From contig JAUUSE010000007.1 of assembly GCA_030842085.1 (NCBI GenBank), forward strand, positions 1-52,158: a stretch of DNA of 52,158 bases. The letters run 5' to 3'. This DNA comes from Timburyella sp030842085. GTDB lineage: Bacteria > Bacillota > Clostridia > Oscillospirales > Acutalibacteraceae. This document shows positions 24,874-33,218 of the stretch, piece by piece. Position 1 is the first letter of the stretch. Each line of letters starts with the position of its first letter. The notes under the pieces were generated by a model. That model saw only the letters and a program-made list of their open reading frames with translations, searched no databases and was not told the origin of the DNA. The position numbers were made by a program, and so were the translations under genes.

Positions 24874-25323
24874 CTATTCTATTGTTTGATTCAGCTCTTC
24901 TTCTAACAATCCAATATGCTTCTGCGTAAGCGACAATAGCCTTTCTCGCTCATCTTTGTCCAAGCGCTCAAATGAGCGTTCTTCAGCACGAATCAGCGGA
25001 GCAATTTTATCCCGCACAAGCTTTTCCCCATCTTCTGTAAAAAAAATCTGCTTATTCTTTTTGTTGCCAGAAGCAAATCTTAGAGAAATGAGTCCTTTTT
25101 CTTCCAAAGCCTTTAATGCAGTATTGATTGTCTGAGGTGCATAAAACCAAGCTTTGCAGAGCTCCTTTTGCGTACAGGAATCACCATGCTCATATAAGGA
25201 ATAAAGCAGCCAAAAAGCTGAATCCGATAATCCAATTGCTTTTGCATAGTTATGATAAATTATGTTCATTTTCTTATGTGCCTGATTAAAAGCTACTAAA
25301 ATAAAAGTGGTTGAAGGCTCCAT
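24874..25323 (-). CDS. MarR family transcriptional regulator (copy 1)
   Basis: 149 residues. A winged-HTH MarR protein: SDSAFWLLYSLYEHGDSCTQKEL leads into the recognition helix region APQTINTALKALEEKGLI, and the beta wing follows with FASGNKKNKQIFFTEDGEKL. N- and C-terminal helices form the dimer interface. MarR proteins bind small drugs or phenolics and release DNA. GAGGG precedes the ATG. It is divergent from a second MarR gene, and inverted repeats overlap its own promoter, which suggests autorepression. Confidence 0.93.
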   Translation of the reverse strand: MEPSTTFILVAFNQAHKKMNIIYHNYAKAIGLSDSAFWLLYSLYEHGDSCTQKELCKAWFYAPQTINTALKALEEKGLISLRFASGNKKNKQIFFTEDGEKLVRDKIAPLIRAEERSFERLDKDERERLLSLTQKHIGLLEEELNQTIE

Positions 25324-25355
25324 TATATCCCTCTTTTTATCCGAATACAGATAAA

Positions 25356-25384
25356 ATTATAATCCGGACTCGGATAAAAGTCAA
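25356..25384 (-). promoter_or_regulatory. Promoter with embedded inverted repeat for MarR copy 1
   Basis: TTGACT (25384-25379), 17 bases, TATAAT (25361-25356). The spacer contains ATCCG-GACT-CGGAT (an inverted repeat) and a related half-site TATCCG...AGATA overlaps the start region. A MarR dimer bound here would block RNA polymerase; which MarR binds is not shown. Confidence 0.75.
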
Positions 25385-25423
25385 GCTGTTTTTAAAAAAT
25401 TTTATTAAAAAATAAAAAATGAC

Positions 25424-25452
25424 TTGACAATGTATGATGAATCGTATATACT
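25424..25452 (+). promoter_or_regulatory. Promoter for MarR copy 2
   Basis: TTGACA (25424-25429), 17 bases, TATACT (25447-25452). TGTATGAT occurs in the spacer and again near 25476, possible operator half-sites. Confidence 0.8.
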
Positions 25453-25504
25453 CTCAAACGTCTGATTTCATATTGTATGATTTCGGACAAACGGAGGAAT
25501 TTAT

Positions 25505-25951
25505 ATGAAAAAGGAAGCCCTACCGCTTAAAACTTTGGTCTCCTTTAGGGAAGCCACTTGGGAGCTGGACAATGTTTATTCTTTGTTTCCAAAGTCATGT
25601 GGGCTGTCCGAAGCCGAATACTGGTCTCTGCTTTTGATTTATGAAGGCGTTGCAACACAGAGTCAAATCAGCGGCCAGCTGTTTCTCAGCCGTCAAACGC
25701 TTAACTCTGCTTTCAAGCAGCTGCGGGAAAAAGGTCTTATTCGTTTAGAGCCGTATGAGGAAAATCAGCGCTCTAAACAGGCTTTTTTAACTGACGAAGG
25801 AAAGGCTTTTGTGGAAAAATATGTTGTCCAGATGCATCGTGTCGAAGAAATTGCATGGGAAAAAATGGATGAAAAAGAACAGACCATGCTCACAGAATTG
25901 ACACGAAAATTCAGCGGTTTAATTCGGCAGGAATTAAAATTATTAAAGTAA
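25505..25951 (+). CDS. MarR family transcriptional regulator (copy 2)
   Basis: 148 residues. Same fold as the divergent copy: SEAEYWSLLLIYEGVATQSQIS, recognition region SRQTLNSAFKQLREKGLI and wing YEENQRSKQAFLTDEGK. The two share length, the QTxNxAxKxLxEKGLIxL core and C-terminal helices, so they are paralogues. GGAGG precedes the ATG. It is followed by attenuator-like element 2, a 71-residue gene, element 3 and the ABC exporter genes, and probably regulates that exporter. Confidence 0.93.
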   Translation: MKKEALPLKTLVSFREATWELDNVYSLFPKSCGLSEAEYWSLLLIYEGVATQSQISGQLFLSRQTLNSAFKQLREKGLIRLEPYEENQRSKQAFLTDEGKAFVEKYVVQMHRVEEIAWEKMDEKEQTMLTELTRKFSGLIRQELKLLK

Positions 25952-25967
25952 ATATTGTTTATTGTTC

Positions 25968-26050
25968 ATCGGAGGTTTGCGGCCGTAGCCGCAACGACCG
26001 GAGAAGATGTCGAGTGCGCTCGGTTATTTGAGAATAACCGAGCTCTTTTT
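25968..26050 (+). promoter_or_regulatory. Attenuator-like RNA element, copy 2
   Basis: Begins 16 bases after the MarR stop. ATCGGAGG (25968-25975); hairpin TTGCGGC-CGTA-GCCGCAA (25977-25994); GAGAAGATGTC; terminator GCTCGGTTATT/AATAACCGAGC (26018-26028 and 26033-26043) plus T-run. The alternative hairpin is CGAG-TGCG-CTCG (26011-26022). Compared with copies 1 and 3 (CGGG, CCCG, CGGGC) all three pairing strands changed together (CGAG, CTCG, CGAGC). It precedes the 71-residue gene. Confidence 0.7.
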
Positions 26051-26066
26051 ACGTTTGGAGGCAATT

Positions 26067-26282
26067 ATGAAAACAGTCGTAAATGGTGTTTTTTATGACA
26101 CCTCTATAGCGCGTCCGATTTCTGTAAATTGTTTTTCTATTCGTGGACTGGCAACGGAAGAAACAATATATTGCATGCCGGATGGACACCATTTCATTAT
26201 TCGCCGAATAGGAGGAAAAGAAAAGATATTGCTGCCAGCGTCGTCCGAAGAGATTATACGCTGGAAGCAATATCACGGCTAA
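26067..26282 (+). CDS. Uncharacterised 71-residue protein
   Basis: 71 residues, no recognised family (begins MKTVVNGVFYDTS; contains CMPDGHHFIIRRIGGKEKILLP, which looks like a small beta-rich fold). GGAGG lies 5 bases before the ATG at 26067. An upstream in-frame ATG at 26007 lies inside attenuator element 2 and would add 20 residues across the terminator stem; it is less likely. It lies between two MarR-linked attenuator elements, in line with the ABC exporter. Confidence 0.65.
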   Translation: MKTVVNGVFYDTSIARPISVNCFSIRGLATEETIYCMPDGHHFIIRRIGGKEKILLPASSEEIIRWKQYHG

Positions 26283-26324
26283 ATTCCTATCGGCCATAGA
26301 TTTGCATAAAACAGGGGGATTTAC

Positions 26325-26444
26325 ATGCATTATATAATTCATACTTCCATGCCAGTGTGGGGTCGCTCCCCTCCATATATCAGCATGACAAATTTTATAC
26401 TATCGTCATCGGAGGACTGGCCATCGCAATGGCCGGCTGGGTAA
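26325..26444 (+). CDS. Possible leader peptide upstream of the ABC exporter
   Basis: A 39-codon frame (MHYIIHTSMPVWGRSPPY..., stop at 26442-26444) with a strong AGGGGGA ribosome site 6 bases before its ATG. It runs through the conserved ATCGGAGG box and the first hairpin of element 3, so ribosomes translating it would disrupt that hairpin. In copies 1 and 2 the MarR stop codon occupies a similar position just before the element. Peptide sequence is not conserved between the copies, so its role would be as a ribosome path rather than a functional peptide (inference). Confidence 0.4.
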   Translation: MHYIIHTSMPVWGRSPPYISMTNFILSSSEDWPSQWPAG

Positions 26445-26511
26445 TTCTCAGCCATAGTCGAGAAAGATGTCGGGTGCGCCCGGTTATTGCAAAGTAACCT
26501 GGCGCTTTTTT
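26408..26511 (+). promoter_or_regulatory. Attenuator-like RNA element, copy 3 (before the ABC exporter)
   Basis: ATCGGAGG (26408-26415); hairpin GGCCAT-CGCA-ATGGCC (26419-26434); an extra GGCTG/CAGCC hairpin (26435-26453); GAAAGATGTC; terminator GCGCCCGGTTA/TAACCTGGCGC (26476-26486 and 26495-26505, one mismatch) and a T-run. The alternative hairpin is CGGG-TGCG-CCCG (26471-26482). A 25-codon frame from the ATG in AAGATGTC ends in TGA overlapping the ABC gene's ATG. Confidence 0.7.
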
Positions 26512-26543
26512 ATTAATAGGTTTGGAAAGGATTTGACAACACA

Positions 26544-28280
26544 ATGAAACTTATTTTGCAATTTATCAAGCCACACTGGAAATTGTGTGTGGCTACCATA
26601 TTACTTTTGATTGTCGACGTAACGGGCACTTTGATAATTTCTACGTTTGCCGCCGAGATGCTTAATCAAGGAACGTCCGGCGCGTCTTTCGAAATGCTGC
26701 TTAATACCGGATTGAAAATGGCCTTGGCCTCAATTGTATCAAGCGTTTGCGCTATTCTGGGCGGCTATGCCTGTGCCACTTTGTCTGCACGCGTAGGCAA
26801 AGACATGAGAGTGGCAATTTACAAAAAATCTCTAAATCTTTCCATTTATGATTTTCGCCAATTTGGTACAGCTTCTATTACTACTCGTACAGTCTCCGAT
26901 ATAACTACCATACAATTTGCACTGACAAGCTTTATTCAAATGGTACTTCCTGTTCCGGTAATCTTTATTGTTGCACTTGCGCTGGCTTTCAGCCTTGATA
27001 TTGAAATGGGCTTTATTCTACTGGCAGTGGTAGCAATTGTATTTGTTTTGGCACTGCTTATTATGAAAAGCGCTTCTCCGCTTTTTAAGAAGCTGCAAAA
27101 GCTGCTTGACCGTATGACCACTATTTTACTGGAGAACATTACCGGCGTCCGCGTAGTTCGCGCGTTTAATAATGAGGCCCGTGAAGAAAGTCGCATGGGT
27201 ACTGCCTTTTCCAATTATGCACAGACTTCTATCAAGGCGAATCGCCGATTTGCTAATCTGGACGGTCTTTCCTTTTTCTTTATTAACCTTTTCGTCGTGA
27301 TTGTTTACTGGCTCAGCGGCGGTCGGATTAGCTCTGGGAATTTGCAGATAGGCGATATTACCGCTGTTATCGGATATGCGATGATGGTGCTGTTCTTCCT
27401 GATGATGGCACAGATGGTCATACTGACCATGCCTCGTGCGCTGGAGTGCTGTGAACGTGTCAGGGCCGTTTTAGATCATACTCCGGAAATTCAGGACATG
27501 GTTTCCGAAGATCCAAAAGAGAGTGAGAAAGAAAACAACGAGGTCCTTGCATTTCGCGATGTTTCCTTTCGTTTTGCAGATGCGGAAGAGGACACTCTCA
27601 GCCATTTGAATTTTGTCTGCCGTCGCGGAGAGACCACTTCCATAATTGGTGGAACCGGCAGCGGTAAATCTACTGTTGCGTCTCTAATTTTGCGCTTCCA
27701 CGATGTGAGCAGCGGCTCTATATGCCTAAATGGCACCGATATCCGGCAGATGACACAGCGCGGTTTGCGGGATCATCTGGCATATGTACAGCAGAAAGCA
27801 TGGCTATTTTCGGGTACTGTTGCTGATAACCTGCGGTACAGCAACAAAAATGCAACTGAAGAGGAAATGATGCATGCCGCGGATGTAGCGCAGGCAGGTG
27901 AGTTTATCCGCTCACTGCCGGATGGACTAAATTCCTATGTCGCACAGGGTGGCACCAATTTTTCCGGCGGCCAGAAACAGCGTCTCTCAATTGCCAGAGC
28001 ATTGGTAAAAAAGCCTGAGCTGTATATTTTCGACGACAGTTTCTCCGCTTTGGACTTTAAAACCGACGCCGCGCTGCGAAAAGCATTGGCAAATGAAACC
28101 AAAGATTCTGCCGTGCTGATTATTGCACAGCGTGTAAGTACTATTCAGCATGCAAGCCAAATTGTCGTGCTGCACGAAGGACAAATGGCGGGCATAGGCA
28201 CTCACGAAGAGCTGCTGCAAAACTGCCCTGTATATCGTGAAATTTATGAATCGCAAACCAAGGAGGCACAGGAAGCATGA
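26544..28280 (+). CDS. Heterodimeric ABC exporter subunit with degenerate ATPase site
   Basis: 578 residues: six-helix exporter membrane domain (about 1-320) then an ATPase domain. Walker A GGTGSGKST (about 369), signature FSGGQKQR (about 472), Walker B LYIFDDSFSALD (about 492). The residue after the Walker B Asp is Asp rather than catalytic Glu, and the switch His is Gln (IIAQRVSTI), so this subunit holds the inactive site of a heterodimer such as BmrCD or TM287/288. It overlaps the next gene by ATGA. Such exporters pump drugs, lipids or peptides; the MarR genes favour drugs. Confidence 0.93.
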   Translation: MKLILQFIKPHWKLCVATILLLIVDVTGTLIISTFAAEMLNQGTSGASFEMLLNTGLKMALASIVSSVCAILGGYACATLSARVGKDMRVAIYKKSLNLSIYDFRQFGTASITTRTVSDITTIQFALTSFIQMVLPVPVIFIVALALAFSLDIEMGFILLAVVAIVFVLALLIMKSASPLFKKLQKLLDRMTTILLENITGVRVVRAFNNEAREESRMGTAFSNYAQTSIKANRRFANLDGLSFFFINLFVVIVYWLSGGRISSGNLQIGDITAVIGYAMMVLFFLMMAQMVILTMPRALECCERVRAVLDHTPEIQDMVSEDPKESEKENNEVLAFRDVSFRFADAEEDTLSHLNFVCRRGETTSIIGGTGSGKSTVASLILRFHDVSSGSICLNGTDIRQMTQRGLRDHLAYVQQKAWLFSGTVADNLRYSNKNATEEEMMHAADVAQAGEFIRSLPDGLNSYVAQGGTNFSGGQKQRLSIARALVKKPELYIFDDSFSALDFKTDAALRKALANETKDSAVLIIAQRVSTIQHASQIVVLHEGQMAGIGTHEELLQNCPVYREIYESQTKEAQEA

Positions 28281-30061
28281 AACAGACGGTGAAAAAACAG
28301 CACAATCACAGCACTGCGGTACGGCTGTTTAGTCAGATTAAAGGACAACGTATTCGCCTTGCCATCGTTGCCGTTTCCATTGTAATTTACATTGCTCTTA
28401 GTATTTATAATCCTATGTATAGCGCAGTAGTAATCGACCATCTTTGGCAAAGCATCAAGGCCTCGTGGAATGACGGCATTCAATTTTCAATTACTTGGAG
28501 CAACATGGGCCGTGAATTGACACAATTAAGTGTCCAATATTTTTTCACTTGGATTTTCTATTATTTGCAGTCTTATCTTATGGCAAACGTAGCAGAGAGC
28601 CTGAACTTAGAGCTTCGAAATCAGATTGCCCGAAAGTTAAATCGGCTGCCGCTGCGCTTCTTTGACCAGAATAAAGCAGGAGAAATCCTCAGCCGTGTAA
28701 CCAGCGACCTTGATAAAATTGCAGAGGTACTTCAGACTGGCCTGCTTAAGTTAGTTGTCGCCATCGGAACCATTATTGGCTCTCTTATTGTCATGTTCTA
28801 TTACAGCGTATCTCTGACCTGCATCTTCCTGATTTTCATGCTCTTCAGCATGGTGATAACACAAATTGTCGCTAAAAAGAACCTACACTGTGCCGCCGAA
28901 CGTCAGGAGACTATAGGCAAACTGACAGGAATTGTTGAAGAATATTATAATGGACGCAATGTAATTAAGGCGTATAATCACGAAGATGAAAGTGTAGAAC
29001 AGGTTGACGCTGCAGCAGAAAAGAACCGCATCGCTAATCAGAAAGCGGACTTTTTGACCAATTGTGTAAATCCACTTATCCGTCTGCTGACTCGCCTGGC
29101 TAATGTGGTAATTGCTATCATAGCAGGCAGGGCCATGCTCCAAGGAAGCATGACAGTAGGTGTTGTGCAAGCATTTTTCCAGTACGTCAATCAGACCGCA
29201 GAGCCATTAACAGAAGCCTCGTTTATGATTAACTCGCTTCAGTCGGCGCTGGCCTCTGCTAAGCGTACATTTGAACTGCTGGACGATGAGGAGGAAATTC
29301 CTGACCCATTAAAGCCAGCGGTTTTGGAACATGCAAAAGGCAATATCGCCTTTGAGCATGTCAGCTTCGGGTATAGGCCTGATAATCTGCTTATGAAGGA
29401 CATAAGTTTTGAGGCAAAGCCTGGCCAAAAAATCGCCGTTGTAGGCAGCACCGGCGCTGGCAAGACTACGTTGGTAAATCTACTTATGCGGTTCTATGAG
29501 GTAAACAGCGGTAAAATTACAGTTGATGGAGTAAACGCCGCCGAAATGAGCCGCAGGGGCCTGCGGAAAAACTTCGGTATGGTACTTCAGGATACATGGT
29601 TGTTCAGCGGAACCGTAGCTGAAAATATTGCTTACAGCAAACCTGACGCGACTCGCGAAGAAATCATCGAAGCTGCCAAAGCCGCCAAAGTAGACTACTT
29701 TATTCGCACTATGCCTCATGGCTATGATACTATGTTGGACAACGAGGCGGCCAACCTGTCTGCCGGTCAGCGTCAGCTTCTCACTATCGCTAGGGTGTTC
29801 CTTTGTAACCCACCTATAATTATTTTAGATGAGGCGACTTCAAGCGTAGATACCCGCACAGAAGTAGAAATTGGCAAAGCTATGAAGCATCTGATGAGCG
29901 GGCGAACCAGTTTTGTAATTGCCCACCGGCTTTCAACAATTCGTGACGCAGACACCATTCTGTTTATGGAGCACGGCAATATAATTGAACAGGGCAACCA
30001 CAAGGAACTGCTTAAAAAGAATGGCGCTTATGCCGCACTATATTACAGCCAGTTTGAATAA
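28277..30061 (+). CDS. Heterodimeric ABC exporter subunit with active ATPase site
   Basis: 594 residues: six membrane helices (about 20-340, with extended N-terminal half) then an ATPase domain. Walker A GSTGAGKTT (about 390), signature LSAGQRQL (about 493), Walker B IIILDEATSSVD (about 513) with the catalytic Glu, and switch IAHRLSTI with His. The non-canonical LSAGQ signature faces the partner's degenerate Walker site, which is the normal arrangement. Start overlaps the upstream stop (ATGA), so the two are made in equal amounts. A terminator follows at 30138. Confidence 0.93.
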   Translation: MKQTVKKQHNHSTAVRLFSQIKGQRIRLAIVAVSIVIYIALSIYNPMYSAVVIDHLWQSIKASWNDGIQFSITWSNMGRELTQLSVQYFFTWIFYYLQSYLMANVAESLNLELRNQIARKLNRLPLRFFDQNKAGEILSRVTSDLDKIAEVLQTGLLKLVVAIGTIIGSLIVMFYYSVSLTCIFLIFMLFSMVITQIVAKKNLHCAAERQETIGKLTGIVEEYYNGRNVIKAYNHEDESVEQVDAAAEKNRIANQKADFLTNCVNPLIRLLTRLANVVIAIIAGRAMLQGSMTVGVVQAFFQYVNQTAEPLTEASFMINSLQSALASAKRTFELLDDEEEIPDPLKPAVLEHAKGNIAFEHVSFGYRPDNLLMKDISFEAKPGQKIAVVGSTGAGKTTLVNLLMRFYEVNSGKITVDGVNAAEMSRRGLRKNFGMVLQDTWLFSGTVAENIAYSKPDATREEIIEAAKAAKVDYFIRTMPHGYDTMLDNEAANLSAGQRQLLTIARVFLCNPPIIILDEATSSVDTRTEVEIGKAMKHLMSGRTSFVIAHRLSTIRDADTILFMEHGNIIEQGNHKELLKKNGAYAALYYSQFE

Positions 30062-30137
30062 TAAAGTTAGCATTATAAAATACGGTAAGTACGCTCTGGA
30101 TAAAATTGTCTTAAAGATTTTTACTTAATTTATACTT

Positions 30138-30182
30138 TACGCTCCCTTATGCCACAAAGTGGCGGAGATGGAGCGTATTTTT
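30138..30182 (+). terminator. Terminator of the ABC exporter operon
   Basis: Outer stem TACGCTCC (30138-30145)/GGAGCGTA (30170-30177) with an inner GCCAC/GTGGC hairpin, followed by TTTTTAT. Confidence 0.8.
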
Positions 30183-30788
30183 ATATTCTGCTTAGGTTTT
30201 GTCCTCCGTTTACATCACTCATTTATCATCCAACTCTGCGCTTATCCTTTTTTGCGTAAATGGCTATCATTTTTATTTAAACTAAATTCGCCGGAAAAAA
30301 TTATAATAATTACAGTATTGGCTTTAGTTATAAAAAAGCGTAGCAAATAAACTCAGCACCAAAGCCGAATATAGCGCTCATATAAGTGTTACCTATTACT
30401 AAAATTAGAAGTACTCTTATGCGCTGACCGAACGTATTTTAGATTGCATAGAAAAGCCATATGTTTATAAAATTTTTTCGTTTTTCAATGTTTATGCTGA
30501 TTATTTAAAATGACATACTCCGGCGTTAATATAGATTTGCTCAGTTATGGCGGAGTAAAACTCCATATAATGGCATCTTAGTGGGCACTATTCTTAATTC
30601 AAGTTTTGGCATAAATATACCAAAAAACGAATTAAAGAATTGCATAAACTAAATTTTATATAGGAATGAAAAGCAGTCCTATAAATCAAAATGTCAAGAT
30701 TTACTGCAATGCATCAGACTATCTGTTTTGTAAATAATTTTTTAGGCAGATGCAAATAGTCGCGCATAGAAATATATAATCGTCTGCA
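30183..30788. other. Intergenic region between the ABC and glycan loci
   Basis: About 600 AT-rich bases. No gene, promoter or known RNA could be supported. Confidence 0.55.
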
Positions 30789-30828
30789 TAAACAAAAAAT
30801 AGTGCCGCAATCTTTTTGTCTGCAGCAC
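30789..30828 (-). terminator. Terminator of the glycan locus
   Basis: The stem GTGCTGCA/TGCGGCAC (30828-30821 with 30809-30802, one G-U pair) on the minus strand is followed by TATTTTTTG. Confidence 0.6.
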
Positions 30829-30912
30829 CATCATACATATATTTTTTCAATTAAAACATATAAACTTAGAACCTATTGCTTTTGTTTTCTTAACTATGTC
30901 AAATTTAAATTT

Positions 30913-31566
30913 TTATACAAATGCGCATTTTACTGTTCTGCAAAGAATTAAAAAGTCCTCTTTTATAGATATGTCCTTTATATATTCAAGATTTATCTTC
31001 ATTTTTTTAGGCAATATTTCTTCTATATAATACCTCTCAGGCTCCTCTTTGCCGGCGAGCATATCGTTTTCGTTTCTAAACTCAATGGACGCCATTCCCG
31101 TTATCCCCGGACGTACCAATAAAGTAGCCATCATTTCATCGGTATAAGCATCTACATAGTGCCTGACTTCGGGACGGGGACCTACCAAGCTCATGTGTCC
31201 GGCAAGCACGTTCAAAAACTGCGGGAATTCATCCAGCCGTGTTTTTCGCAGAAAATGTCCAAACTTCGTTATGCGCGGATCCCTATCGCCCACCGTTAGC
31301 TTTGCTCCTATTTTGTCAGCGTTTTGAACCATTGTCCTAAACTTAAATATGCGAAAAGTTTTGTCATATCTTCCAACCCTCTCCTGCCGGTAAAACACCG
31401 GCCCTTTAGAGGTGCATTTTACCAATATCCCACATATAATCAGTATCGGCGAGGTAATTAGCAGAAGCAATAAGCAGACAACTATGTCAAAAAAACGCTT
31501 AAGTGCAAAAGTCGCTCCATGCCCATCAAGATACGGCAGATATTTTTTTACTTCATCATTTTGCAT
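30913..31566 (-). CDS. Undecaprenyl-phosphate phosphoglycosyl transferase (PglC/WcaJ-type)
   Basis: 217 residues. Transfers a sugar-1-phosphate from a UDP-sugar to undecaprenyl phosphate at the cytoplasmic face, starting glycan assembly. One N-terminal reentrant membrane helix (about 24-46), then GPVFYRQERVGRYDKTF, KFRTM, RKTRLDEFPQFLNVL (catalytic Asp-Glu) and MSLVGPRPEV. The Met at 31566 gives the usual PglC length; a Met at 31614 would overlap the upstream gene by 59 bases. Neither start has a clear ribosome site, suggesting coupling to the aminotransferase. Confidence 0.9.
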   Translation of the reverse strand: MQNDEVKKYLPYLDGHGATFALKRFFDIVVCLLLLLITSPILIICGILVKCTSKGPVFYRQERVGRYDKTFRIFKFRTMVQNADKIGAKLTVGDRDPRITKFGHFLRKTRLDEFPQFLNVLAGHMSLVGPRPEVRHYVDAYTDEMMATLLVRPGITGMASIEFRNENDMLAGKEEPERYYIEEILPKKMKINLEYIKDISIKEDFLILCRTVKCAFV

Positions 31567-32731
31567 GCTGGGCGGCAATTTCTCTAACTGCTTCAGCGAC
31601 ATACTCCACATCATCCTTCGTCATAGCCGGATACAGCGGTATCGACAATTCTTCGTCAAACAGCTTTTCCGCTTTTGGATATTGCCCGCGGGCTGTATTA
31701 TAATTGCTTACATAAAACGGGTGCAGGTGCACTGGTATAAAATGTACGCTTATGCCTATATTATAGTCCTCTGTCATAATGCGTGCAAACTCGTCACGGT
31801 CTATATCGAGCTTATCATTCTTTATTCTTATGGCGTACAAATGCCATGCATGCCTGCCTTTATCGGATATTTCAAGCGGCTCTATTCCCTCTAAATCTTC
31901 AAATGCCTTGCCGTAAATATAGGCGTATTCTTCTCTTAAGCTCTGCATGCCGTCAATCTTGTCAAGCTGTGCAAGCCCTAATGCGGCGGCAATATCCGTC
32001 ATATTATATTTATGCCCCGCATACTGCACCTCATACCTCCAAGAACCGCCCTTTGAATACCTATTCCACGCGTTGCGGCTCATGCCGTGAAGCGACATTA
32101 CCTTCGCTCTGTTTATAAACTCCTCATCATCAGATGTGAGCATCCCGCCCTCACCAGTAGAGAGATTTTTGGTAGCGTAAAAGCTGAATGCCACCGCATT
32201 ATGTCCGCCGCCGACGGGAGTGCCTTTGTATGTAGTGCATACGGCGTGCGCAGCGTCCTCCACTACAAATAGATTATGCCTTTTAGCAATATCGTTTATT
32301 CTGTCCATATCGCAGGCCTGTCCCGCATAATGCACAGGCATTATTCCCTTTGTTTTTGGCGTTATCTTCTTCTCAATCTCATCCGGATCAATCAGCCCGG
32401 TATTTTCGTCAATGTCGGCGAACACCGGCGTCGCTCCGGTATGGACTATCGTATTAACAGTAGAGCAAAAGGTATAAGGAGTGGTTATTACCTCATCGCC
32501 CGGTCCGACGCCATGCGAGAGCAGTGCAAGGTGCAGCGCCGCTGTGCAGGAGTTCACCGCCAGCGCATACTTTGCGCCGACAAGCGCAGCGAATTTCTCC
32601 TCAAACTCCGATACCTTTGGTCCTCTTGACCACCAGTTTGATTTTATTGCGTCTATAACGCCGTTAATTTCCGCCTCATCGTGGCACGGCAGGCCGTATG
32701 GCAGAAAATTTTCTCTTTTTTTCAGCGACAT
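31556..32731 (-). CDS. DegT/DnrJ/EryC1-family sugar aminotransferase
   Basis: 391 residues. PLP-dependent transfer of an amino group to a 4-keto nucleotide sugar. The PLP lysine is in FSFYATKNLSTGEGG (about residue 186); DEVITTPYTFCSTVN, VEDAAHAV and IPVHYAG are family segments. It closely fits the PglE-like group that makes UDP-4-amino-4,6-dideoxy-GlcNAc from the product of a CapD-type dehydratase, which is encoded at 36026-37957. AGGAG precedes the ATG. It overlaps the phosphoglycosyl transferase gene by 11 bases. Confidence 0.92.
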   Translation of the reverse strand: MSLKKRENFLPYGLPCHDEAEINGVIDAIKSNWWSRGPKVSEFEEKFAALVGAKYALAVNSCTAALHLALLSHGVGPGDEVITTPYTFCSTVNTIVHTGATPVFADIDENTGLIDPDEIEKKITPKTKGIMPVHYAGQACDMDRINDIAKRHNLFVVEDAAHAVCTTYKGTPVGGGHNAVAFSFYATKNLSTGEGGMLTSDDEEFINRAKVMSLHGMSRNAWNRYSKGGSWRYEVQYAGHKYNMTDIAAALGLAQLDKIDGMQSLREEYAYIYGKAFEDLEGIEPLEISDKGRHAWHLYAIRIKNDKLDIDRDEFARIMTEDYNIGISVHFIPVHLHPFYVSNYNTARGQYPKAEKLFDEELSIPLYPAMTKDDVEYVAEAVREIAAQHAK

Positions 32732-33218
32732 ATATTTTTCTCCTCTCAGCTCTGATGCTTAACGCTACTTCCGCCGCAAAACATGTGCGGTAATATAATT
32801 TTATCATACGCCTAATTAATAAAGCGCTTATCTAATTATATATGACATATGAAAGCTGTGTCTATATCTAAAAATCATTTTAACGTTAAGCTCAAAATTG
32901 CTGAATTTATAATCCGAATTTTTATAAGCATATCAAAAGTAAAATAAACCCGGCTTTTGTTAGACTATACCCGGCTGTATAACTAAGTTAATATTAGCTT
33001 TAAGTTTAATCTGACGGGCGTCGAACAGAATATGATTTTAAGCATCTTTTCCGCATGAAAACTTTCTTGTTGAAAATTGCTTCGCACCTAAAATGCTTAC
33101 GGCAGGGATAAACTCTTGCTTTTGAGCCCGCCGGCGTGCTGACGCACACCAATGGCAAAAAAGTGAAAAGGCATCGCAGCGGCACATTTTCAGTATATCG
33201 GGTTTATTTCCCGACAGC
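32732..33218. other. Spacer inside the glycan locus
   Basis: About 490 bases between the aminotransferase and the glycosyltransferase. The only open frame (33038-33322 side) lacks a start signal and overlaps the glycosyltransferase. A missing small gene, such as an acetyltransferase, was looked for and not found. Confidence 0.5.

Noticed and set aside
26007..26066. N-terminal extension of the 71-residue protein from the ATG at 26007
   Set aside because: It would start inside attenuator copy 2 and translate through the terminator stem, while a good GGAGG lies 5 bases before the ATG at 26067.
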